From assembly GCA_031551045.1 (NCBI GenBank), contig JAVBOD010000087.1, positions 1-39,085 on the forward strand: a stretch of DNA of 39,085 bases. Reading direction: 5' to 3'. The position numbers were made by a program, and so were the translations under genes. Shown here piece after piece: positions 1 to 6,859 of this stretch. Within the stretch, counting starts at the first letter, position 1. Every line of letters begins with the position of its first letter. This DNA comes from JAVBOD01 sp031551045. GTDB taxonomy: Bacteria; Bacteroidota; Bacteroidia; Bacteroidales; UBA932. The notes below the pieces were generated by a model, which was given only the letters and a program-made list of their open reading frames with translations, made no database searches and had not been told where the DNA came from.

Positions 1-1155
1 GTGATTTCGATGCACCAGGCCGGGATTGAAAACGTGGTGGCATCGAGCGGCACTTCGCTGACAACTGAGCAAACCCGTCTGATTAAACGTTTTGCACCGA
101 ATACAACCGTGCTCTACGACGGCGATGCAGCGGGTATCAAAGCGGCGCTGCGCGGTATCGACATGCTGCTCGAAGAAGGGCTGAATGTGAAAGTAGTGCT
201 CTTTCCTGATGGCGACGACCCCGACTCGTTTGCACGGAAACACAATGCACAGGAATTGCAGGAATTTTTGGATGCCAACGAAAAAGATTTTATCCTTTTC
301 AAAACCAAATTGCTGGCCGACGATGCACAGAACGACCCAATAAAACGCGCCGCACTCATCAACGATGTGGTGCGCAGCATTTCGGTAATCCCCGATGCCA
401 TCACCCGCACGGTGTATGTGAAAGAATGTAGCCGTTTGTTAAGTATTGAAGAAGAAATTCTGCTACCCGAAGTAAATAAACTGCGACGCAAAAAAATTTA
501 CGAAGGAAAAACAGAAAAGCCGTTTCATCAAGAAACAGCTACAAGCACCTCGCCGGAAATGGAGTCTATTGTTACAACAACTCCTTCCCTACCCGCCTTT
601 GTTACCGATGTGTACTGCGAAGCGCCGGAAAAAGAACTGGTGTATTATCTTTTGAAATACGGGCATCTGGACTTATTTGTCATAGAACAGGAAGAAGATA
701 AAAAAATCATTACGGTGGCCGACTATATTATTGCCGAGTTATTGAATGATGAACTGGAGCTGAAGAATCTGCACTATCGCCAACTTTTCGATGAATATAG
801 CAAGGTATTGGCCTTGGAAGCCGATGCACGTATCAAGCATTTCATCAACCATTCCGACCCGCAAATCTCGGAGTTGGTAATCAACATGCTCTCCAACGAA
901 CATCCCATTACCGTGAAACGCTTTGCCGAATCGGAAGAACCGGAGGAAGCAAAGTTGCTTCGTGATGTCCCGAAAGCAATTTTAGTGTACAAGTCGAAAA
1001 TTGCCAATCAGGCATATGCCGCTACCAGCGAGCAATTGCGCATAGTACAACAGAATAATGATAATACCGCGTTACTTATGTTACTCGACCGTATCCGTGT
1101 ATTACAGCAAGTGCGCAATACTTTTTCCAGAGATTTGAAGCGGTTAACGCTATAA
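1..1155 (+). CDS. dnaG: DNA primase DnaG, C-terminal part (5' end outside window)
   Basis: DnaG makes the RNA primers used by the replicative polymerase. The frame is open at the first base, so the start lies outside the window and the GTG at position 1 is an internal Val codon. What remains is 384 residues. It begins inside the TOPRIM catalytic domain: the DGDAAG motif (about residues 40-45) and the DGDDPDSF motif (about residues 70-77) carry the metal-binding acidic residues. After a linker rich in Thr, Ser and Glu (about residues 170-200) comes a helical C-terminal region where the DnaB-helicase-binding domain normally sits. The missing part should include the zinc-binding domain. The stop codon overlaps the first arm of a strong hairpin. 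Identification is firm from the TOPRIM motifs. Confidence 0.95.
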   Translation: MISMHQAGIENVVASSGTSLTTEQTRLIKRFAPNTTVLYDGDAAGIKAALRGIDMLLEEGLNVKVVLFPDGDDPDSFARKHNAQELQEFLDANEKDFILFKTKLLADDAQNDPIKRAALINDVVRSISVIPDAITRTVYVKECSRLLSIEEEILLPEVNKLRRKKIYEGKTEKPFHQETATSTSPEMESIVTTTPSLPAFVTDVYCEAPEKELVYYLLKYGHLDLFVIEQEEDKKIITVADYIIAELLNDELELKNLHYRQLFDEYSKVLALEADARIKHFINHSDPQISELVINMLSNEHPITVKRFAESEEPEEAKLLRDVPKAILVYKSKIANQAYAATSEQLRIVQQNNDNTALLMLLDRIRVLQQVRNTFSRDLKRLTL

Positions 1156-1197
1156 CCCACCATCGCCCGAGGGATGAAGTTCGAGCGATGGTGGGTT
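1154..1197. terminator. Bidirectional terminator hairpin between dnaG and the LRR lipoprotein gene
   Basis: A perfect 13-bp inverted repeat (arms 1154-1166 and 1185-1197) has a further CGA/TCG pairing inside after one mismatch. It lies between two convergent genes and overlaps the dnaG stop codon. A short T-rich stretch follows on the plus strand at about 1203-1207. The right arm and loop recur at about 2626-2652 downstream of the NHL-repeat gene. Confidence 0.75.
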
Positions 1198-1215
1198 CAA
1201 TGTATTTTTCATTCA

Positions 1216-2517
1216 TTAATAGACCAATCCATAACCGGATTGCTGCGGATTAAGTGCTCCAAAAGTCCATGAGGAGTAGGAAGTCCACCATGAAAGCGCT
1301 TTTACTTCCGGTGGTACATTCCCGCTAAGCCGGTTTTCAGAAACATTAAATGAAAAGAGAGATTTTCCATTAAGTGTAATTGCATTGGAGATTGATTTAA
1401 GATTTTTGAATTCCACAGGGATATTACCTGTAAAGTTATTATTATTTAGATAAAGATCTTTTAGCTTCGTTAAGTTACCAATCTCTTTTGGAATTTCACC
1501 TTCCAATAAATTATTCTGTAAGGCAAGAAATTCCAACAATATCAGACCGCCGATTTCGGGTGGAAGTGTTTTTAAATTATTATGATTCAACCGCAATTTA
1601 GTAAGTTGAGTCAATTGCCCTATTTCTTTGGGGACAGTGCCTGTCAACACATTATAATTGAGGTATAAGTCTTTCAATTGTGTCAATAAACCAAGTTCTT
1701 TCGGAATTTCTCCCTCTAACCTGTTTTTCTCTAAATCCAAATAGGTTAACTTGGTTAAATTACCAATTCCCGTTGGAATAGTTCCTTTCAGATTATTAAA
1801 CGCAAAATCTAAATAAGTAAGATTATTCAACTGCCATATTTCTTCCGGAATAAGAGCGTTTTCTATGGAAGAAGCATTGTCTTGAAAATCTAAATATGTT
1901 AACGCAGTCAATAACCCAAGTTCCTTAGGTATATTGGTAAGTTTATTATGCCACAATTCAAGACGCTTTAATGCTTTTAGCGAACCTATCTCCCGTGGAA
2001 GCGCCCCTCTCAGATTATTATCGCCAAGAGACAATCCTATTACATTCTCTTTGCCGTCGGTAACGACTCTTGCCCAAGTACTAAGTGCGGATTTTGTACC
2101 CCATTCCCAGTTAGCTTTCCAGTTGTCGCCGTCTGTTGCCTTATAAATCGCCATTAAAGCTCCTCGCTGAGAAACCCCTTGTGTAAGTTTAAGTACGGCC
2201 GTACTCCCTTGAGGGCCTCTCAACACAATTTCACCATCCCGCCAGTTATTCAAGGCATTTTCTTTGTAGCTGACCGACAGGCTATTTTCCCCGGCTACTC
2301 CGCTTTTAGGTGTTACGGAGGTAATCCAATCGGCTGTTGTTCCGACACTCCATGTTGAAGAAGCATTGATTTTAATCGTACATTCTCCGGAAGTATGTTC
2401 CAGAAAAATGTCAACAGGCTCTATAGAAAGGGGCGGGCCATTGTCTTTATCTTTTTTACAAGCTGTCAAAAATAGGATAGCTGCACTCAGGTAAATAAAT
2501 AGTTTCTTCATATTCAT
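1216..2517 (-). CDS. Surface lipoprotein with BACON-like domain and plant-type leucine-rich repeats
   Basis: Predicted 433-residue exported lipoprotein. A signal peptide ends in a lipobox, LFLTAC, with Cys20 as lipid site. The residues after it (KKDKDN) are charged, as in Bacteroidota lipoproteins sent to the cell surface. Residues about 30-115 resemble a BACON domain, with a Trp-rich strand (TWSVGTTADW) and a closing strand (AVLKLTQG). Residues about 118-150 (ALMAIYKATDGDNW) look like the cap of plant-type LRR proteins. About ten leucine-rich repeats follow, with the pattern LxxLxLxxNxLxGxIPxExG. No enzymatic motif is visible. Such proteins usually bind proteins or glycans, so an adhesive or recognition role is inferred. 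It is the last gene of a minus-strand run of five exported proteins. An upstream in-frame Met (MNMKK versus MKK) leaves the start uncertain by two codons. Confidence 0.85.
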   Translation of the reverse strand: MNMKKLFIYLSAAILFLTACKKDKDNGPPLSIEPVDIFLEHTSGECTIKINASSTWSVGTTADWITSVTPKSGVAGENSLSVSYKENALNNWRDGEIVLRGPQGSTAVLKLTQGVSQRGALMAIYKATDGDNWKANWEWGTKSALSTWARVVTDGKENVIGLSLGDNNLRGALPREIGSLKALKRLELWHNKLTNIPKELGLLTALTYLDFQDNASSIENALIPEEIWQLNNLTYLDFAFNNLKGTIPTGIGNLTKLTYLDLEKNRLEGEIPKELGLLTQLKDLYLNYNVLTGTVPKEIGQLTQLTKLRLNHNNLKTLPPEIGGLILLEFLALQNNLLEGEIPKEIGNLTKLKDLYLNNNNFTGNIPVEFKNLKSISNAITLNGKSLFSFNVSENRLSGNVPPEVKALSWWTSYSSWTFGALNPQQSGYGLVY

Positions 2518-2565
2518 TTTTGTTTAGCGACTCTTTAATATCATCATAAATTTATAACCAATTTA

Positions 2566-2607
2566 TTAGAAAGAAAACCCGGTTTTCAAAACAATTGCTC
2601 CGATAGA
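2566..2607 (-). pseudogene. Relic of the 3' end of an outer-membrane barrel gene
   Basis: Read on the minus strand, this stretch encodes SIGAIVLKTGFSF and a stop. The intact barrel protein at 4325-5053 ends SHGAVSLKVGFSF and a stop. The DNA agrees too: 12 identical bases from the stop inward, then about 16 of 25 matches. The frame continues upstream for a few codons but soon loses similarity. It sits between the NHL-repeat and LRR lipoprotein genes and looks like the remnant of a duplicated, then deleted, barrel gene. A chance match of a generic beta-barrel C-terminus is possible but less likely given the DNA identity. Confidence 0.5.
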
Positions 2608-2664
2608 AGTGTCCTTTTCGCGGAAGGATGAAATTCGAGCGATTGTGGGTTATTGTGTTTATAC

Positions 2665-4263
2665 TCATTCCCAGCATATTTTTCGAATACAATGAAATCC
2701 ACTCTCTGTCACAAACCAATCTCCATTCGCATCTATTACAATATCTACAGGACTGTAAAAATCTATCTCAAGAGCAGGTGATGACTGTTTATAAGAAACC
2801 AACATGGAGCATGTTCCTGCAAAAAGCGACACATCTCCAGCGGGGGTAATTTTACGAACACAGGCATTTAACCTATCGACCACATATAGGTTCCCTTCGA
2901 CATCTTTACACATGCCGTATGGCGTATTAAACATTGCATTCCGGCCATTCCCATTCGCATACCCGGACGTTCCGCTACCTGCCACAGTAGTTACAACTCC
3001 TGCTTTGGTAATCCTACGGATACTATGATTTCCAGTTTCTGCCACATATAAAACCTCCTCATTATCCATATATAAATTTCCGGGTGACCGAAAAGAAGCT
3101 CCGGCCCCAGTTCCATCCGAAAAACCAGCTATTCCAGATCCGGCAAATGTACTGACAACTCCTGCCGGTGCTATCTTCCGGATACGGTGATTTCCTTGGT
3201 CGGCTACATATATATTGCCCTGTTTATCTACAGCGACACCGGTAGGAAATTTAAATTGTGCTTGAATGGTAGCTAATCCTTCAGCATATCCTCCTCCGGC
3301 CACACCGATTGCTCCCGAACCGGCCAATGTACTAACTACTCCATTTGGCGTTATTTTACGAATACGATGATTCATGTAGTCGGCCACATAGATATTGCCG
3401 CTTGCGTCTGTTGTAATTCCAGTCGGATACCTAAATCGGGCGACAGCAGCAGCTCCATCCACTAACCCTATCGCATTTTCACCAGCAAAGGTATTGACTT
3501 GTGCCTGAGCATCCATCTTACGTATCCGGTGTGCTTCGTATTCTGCTATATAAAGCACACCTGTAGGACTCACTGTTATTCCAAAAGGGGTACTAAATCC
3601 CGCATTTATTCCTATTCCATCCGAAGATCCAGAGCGTCCATAAGGGCCACCTCCCGCAAATGAATATACCATTAATTTCGGTATGTAAGTAAACATTTCA
3701 CCGGCCTGCACAGTTGTTCCATCAGTACTCACCGTTACTGCTCCTGTACAATTTTTATTTTTCGGAACTCTTACTTTCAGCTGGGAATGAGTAGCCAATA
3801 AAACAGGAACTTCTATTCCATTTATTTTAACTATGTTTCGTTCCTTTATCGGGCTAAAAGCATTACCTGAAATAATTATTATATCATCACCTCCTGCTAC
3901 ATTAGGAGTTATGGCTGTAATACCTAATGTCCCGGCAGATTGGGTAACCCACATTATCACCTCAGAGAAACCTTCCGGAATAAAAGCTACTGAAGACCGT
4001 AGCTCGGATGAAGTAACATTCGCTGTAGCTTTCACTTTTACTACAGCATTGCCGGTTCCTACATCAGGCGTTGCTGTAATATGATAGTTGCCTCCCAGTT
4101 GAATTCGCCAAGTAACATTCGATTTAACAATCAACTCTACCGAATCACCAGTAGCAGAAAAATTAAAGTCCGTAATCGGAGATACTTCAAAAAACGGGTT
4201 CTCTTTTTTCTGACATCCAACAATCCCAATAACAGCGATAATAATTAGCAAAAACTTTTTCAT
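2665..4263 (-). CDS. BACON-IPT/TIG-NHL repeat surface lipoprotein
   Basis: Predicted 532-residue lipoprotein: signal peptide, lipobox IVGC (Cys17) and charged QKKEN. Residues about 30-113 form a BACON-like beta-sandwich (TWRIQL... MWVTQSAG). Residues about 115-193 form an IPT/TIG immunoglobulin-like domain (ITAITPNVAGGDDIIIISG). Residues about 197-532 hold six NHL repeats, each with the pattern F/LAGsG, FxxPxGIxxD, GNIYVAD, NHRIRKI, enough for a six-bladed propeller. The last blade is degenerate (GDWFVTES, HCIRKI). Such NHL propeller lipoproteins are common in Bacteroidota and are thought to bind ligands or scaffold complexes at the surface. No catalytic motif is visible. It lies downstream of the barrel gene on the same strand, so co-transcription with the CDC-like genes is plausible but not shown. 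Confidence 0.87.
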   Translation of the reverse strand: MKKFLLIIIAVIGIVGCQKKENPFFEVSPITDFNFSATGDSVELIVKSNVTWRIQLGGNYHITATPDVGTGNAVVKVKATANVTSSELRSSVAFIPEGFSEVIMWVTQSAGTLGITAITPNVAGGDDIIIISGNAFSPIKERNIVKINGIEVPVLLATHSQLKVRVPKNKNCTGAVTVSTDGTTVQAGEMFTYIPKLMVYSFAGGGPYGRSGSSDGIGINAGFSTPFGITVSPTGVLYIAEYEAHRIRKMDAQAQVNTFAGENAIGLVDGAAAVARFRYPTGITTDASGNIYVADYMNHRIRKITPNGVVSTLAGSGAIGVAGGGYAEGLATIQAQFKFPTGVAVDKQGNIYVADQGNHRIRKIAPAGVVSTFAGSGIAGFSDGTGAGASFRSPGNLYMDNEEVLYVAETGNHSIRRITKAGVVTTVAGSGTSGYANGNGRNAMFNTPYGMCKDVEGNLYVVDRLNACVRKITPAGDVSLFAGTCSMLVSYKQSSPALEIDFYSPVDIVIDANGDWFVTESGFHCIRKICWE

Positions 4264-4324
4264 ATTTACATTTATTAAAAATGAATACTCCTCATTTTTA
4301 TTAATTGAAGCAAACTAAACTTAC

Positions 4325-5053
4325 TTAGAAAGAAAATCCCACTTTTAAACTAACAGCTCCATGTGATGTTGTCACTTGGGAATATCCTTGATTTTCAATA
4401 ATAGTAGCCTCTTGCATTTCATAACCCACACTGACATTCAATCCTATCTTGCTGTCCGGCAAACGGAAATGAGCGCCTACATGTGGATTAAAGAAAAAAC
4501 CAACAGAACCTACCGCATCAGAAATCACAGGCGCTCCAATGCCCAACGCGACAAATGGCGTAATATTTTTCCTCGTAAAGGTAGCCCTTAAATCTGCAAA
4601 TACCGGCACCATGGTAGTTTCCGAATCCGGATAGTATTTTAAACCGACTCCTACGCCCAACGAAAAGTAAGGATTAAAGCGGTAACCGTTAACCATGGTA
4701 ACCCCGAATAAATTTTCGGCATAATCGCCCACGCCAATGCCGTAAAAAGCATCAATAATACCCACGTAGCCTTTTGTCTTCTCTCTGGAAACAGAAGACG
4801 TGTGACTCGCGGTTGTTTTCTTCATTACAACTACCGGTTCGCGCATGAGTTTTTCCACCTCGGAAAACTGAAATACAAACACATTTCCATCAGCCGTTTC
4901 TATTTTTAGCTGTTGATTCGGAATTTGTTCGGTAATCACGCCGCGAATAACGCTGCCGTTTTTCAAATACACCACGTCCTGATAGTTTTGTTGGGCAACA
5001 ATCATTGAACTTGTTGCTATCAAGACAGTAATCAGTAAAAATAATTTTTTCAT
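4325..5053 (-). CDS. Small outer-membrane beta-barrel protein with N-terminal Sm/SH3-like segment
   Basis: Predicted 242-residue outer-membrane protein. A cleavable signal peptide ends near IVAQ. Residues about 22-75 (DVVYLKNGSVIRGVI, then LKIETADGNVFVF and SEVEKL) form a short strand-rich module often found in front of Bacteroidota outer-membrane proteins. About 150 residues of alternating amphipathic strands then end in SLKVGFSF, with the C-terminal Phe typical of barrels folded by BamA. The length fits an 8-strand barrel of the OmpW/opacity type. It follows the two CDC-like genes in the direction of transcription, and the 93-base gap holds a candidate promoter and an inverted repeat. A specific transport or immunity role cannot be read from the sequence. 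A relic of a paralogous 3' end lies at 2566-2607. Confidence 0.8.
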   Translation of the reverse strand: MKKLFLLITVLIATSSMIVAQQNYQDVVYLKNGSVIRGVITEQIPNQQLKIETADGNVFVFQFSEVEKLMREPVVVMKKTTASHTSSVSREKTKGYVGIIDAFYGIGVGDYAENLFGVTMVNGYRFNPYFSLGVGVGLKYYPDSETTMVPVFADLRATFTRKNITPFVALGIGAPVISDAVGSVGFFFNPHVGAHFRLPDSKIGLNVSVGYEMQEATIIENQGYSQVTTSHGAVSLKVGFSF

Positions 5054-5082
5054 ATACTTTGTTTAGATTAATCCTTTAAAAC

Positions 5083-5123
5083 ACCTTTGGTTATCCGCCC
5101 TCTAAAGCAGATGACCAAAGGTA
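5083..5123 (-). promoter_or_regulatory. Inverted repeat carrying a candidate promoter for the barrel gene
   Basis: Arms 5083-5095 and 5110-5122 pair over 13 positions with one G-T wobble. On the minus strand the upstream arm overlaps a TACCTTTG box (5116-5123), a perfect match to the Bacteroidota -7 consensus TAnnTTTG. No good TTTG box was found 19-20 bases upstream. The element could terminate the CDC-like operon, start the barrel gene, or do both. A run of only four Ts after the hairpin on the minus strand argues against an efficient terminator. Confidence 0.45.
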
Positions 5124-5146
5124 TAAAATTTTTCGAACGGGAATAC

Positions 5147-6841
5147 TTATCTTGCCCCGTCTTCCGAATAGGTGTATATCCGTCCATCACACATGAAACG
5201 ATAGTTTAAGGAAAATTCTGTCCATGCATCCCCGATAAGATCGCGTTGTATTGATAAAGATTCAAAAGGAGTTCCTACATTTTTCTCTACCGGCTGCCAT
5301 TTATTCAAACTCTGATTATATTCAAATAAATGTACCAATGTAATCGTCTTGCTACCTGTTTTTGTTGGCCATCCGTATGTTTGGTTATATATATCAAATG
5401 TACAGTGAATACAAATACGATGATTCTTAGGCACACTTTCCAGCACATAGGTATTATAAATCGGAAGGTTAAATGCCTCTATATTTGTACCCTGCTTGTC
5501 TTTTTCAAAATCTATCACTTTTTTACGCAATGTTTCATTCCCTGTAGGGCCATGGCTTACCCATAACTCTTTCAGTTGCATATATGAATAGTTTGATAGC
5601 TTCCTCTCTGTCGATGGCTTTGGCATCTTAATAGTAAATAAATCTATCACAACATCATTATTCGGATATACGGCTACGTATTCCGTTGTGGTCACATCAT
5701 ATTCCAAAGTATTGCTCAAGCGAGCGGGAGAGTTGTCGTGCAAATGCACAATTTTATAGGAAATAGGGGCTCCTACATTGGCTGCAGATACCGTCGCTCC
5801 ATTAAGCACAAAATCTCTGATTTTAGAAAAATCGCCAAACACCGTTTCCAATCCGGCTTGCGGGTCTCCCCCAATTTGTACCATCTTGCAAGATGAAGAG
5901 TTTATGATATTCCGTTGCGTTACTGCACTTGTCACATCCACCACTTTATAGGCGACATTTAGAGCAAATTCCATTTCGCGTGAACTTCTGTCCGATTCGT
6001 ATAGCAGTATAAAAGAACGTCCGTATGAAACAGAGGATACATAGCAAAGAGGGTTGCCTGGCCCGGTATAATTTTTTAAATCATCGGTAGTGATATCGTC
6101 GGTAAAGGTACCCTTAAAACCGCCATCAGGCCCATCATATCTCATCGAGAAAAATATTTGATTAAGTTTTACAGCTACGTATGTTTTTTCCTTATTCCAA
6201 CTGTTGCCAAATTCCGATTTCAGTTTCCCGCCGAAAAGGCTGAGGTTAATACCGAATTTCAAAGCCAACTCCTCTACACTTGATACCGTCTTAATTTCGA
6301 ACGAGGTACGGGCAGGGATACCGCTCCCCAAGTACGTCTTCAATAACTGATTCATGGCTTGGGTAACATCAGAGCCGCGCATCGGCACTTCTTTATACCA
6401 GTCATCCATGTCGGCGCCCGACACGATATCTAAATAAATGCGACCCGGTAAGCGTTTGCTATAAATAGGAATGGATGAAGGTACGCCATTGCGTATGGAA
6501 GCACCTTGTATCAAAGCGCCCGGCCACAACATATCCCATGGATCTAATGTTACAAATTCCATCGGGTTATCGGTCATACTGTGATGTTTTACCGTTTTTA
6601 TAGGATATGCGTCATATTGGTATTCAGCTACCGGATCTTTATAAGTTGTCTGAGGTAGCGTATCACGACTGATAAGTTTTTCTTCGCTTTTTGCAACTGC
6701 CGTTTGTAGATTACCGCCGCTAGCAATCAACGCATCCACGGCATCCTGCATTCCCTTTTGCGGGTTATCGTCGTTGTTGTTACAGGCATTCATCGTCATG
6801 AATACCGAAACGACCATTACATAGCTAATTAGTTTTTTCAT
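5147..6841 (-). CDS. CDC-like (thiol-activated cytolysin family) lipoprotein, second gene of the pair
   Basis: Predicted 564-residue lipoprotein: signal peptide, then Cys20 (MNAC) followed by NNNDDN, an acidic stretch suited to surface export. The body matches the pore-forming cholesterol-dependent cytolysin fold. LWPGALIQG (105-113) corresponds to the conserved YPGAL region, SSVSYGRSFILL (269-280) contains the CDC Tyr-Gly-Arg signature, and GGD (324-326) is the glycine pair used in oligomerisation. These are followed by FSKIRDFVLNGATVS and PISYKIVHLHDN with TTTEY (359-388), all in CDC order. The cholesterol-sensing undecapeptide (ECTGLAWEWWR in classical CDCs) is absent and the last 120 residues differ from domain 4, as in the CDC-like proteins known from Bacteroidota. 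Some of those act as activated two-component pores against related bacteria. Only 18 bases separate it from the upstream paralogue. Target and activation are not visible. Confidence 0.88.
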   Translation of the reverse strand: MKKLISYVMVVSVFMTMNACNNNDDNPQKGMQDAVDALIASGGNLQTAVAKSEEKLISRDTLPQTTYKDPVAEYQYDAYPIKTVKHHSMTDNPMEFVTLDPWDMLWPGALIQGASIRNGVPSSIPIYSKRLPGRIYLDIVSGADMDDWYKEVPMRGSDVTQAMNQLLKTYLGSGIPARTSFEIKTVSSVEELALKFGINLSLFGGKLKSEFGNSWNKEKTYVAVKLNQIFFSMRYDGPDGGFKGTFTDDITTDDLKNYTGPGNPLCYVSSVSYGRSFILLYESDRSSREMEFALNVAYKVVDVTSAVTQRNIINSSSCKMVQIGGDPQAGLETVFGDFSKIRDFVLNGATVSAANVGAPISYKIVHLHDNSPARLSNTLEYDVTTTEYVAVYPNNDVVIDLFTIKMPKPSTERKLSNYSYMQLKELWVSHGPTGNETLRKKVIDFEKDKQGTNIEAFNLPIYNTYVLESVPKNHRICIHCTFDIYNQTYGWPTKTGSKTITLVHLFEYNQSLNKWQPVEKNVGTPFESLSIQRDLIGDAWTEFSLNYRFMCDGRIYTYSEDGAR

Positions 6842-6859
6842 AAGTATAAAGGTTTTATG

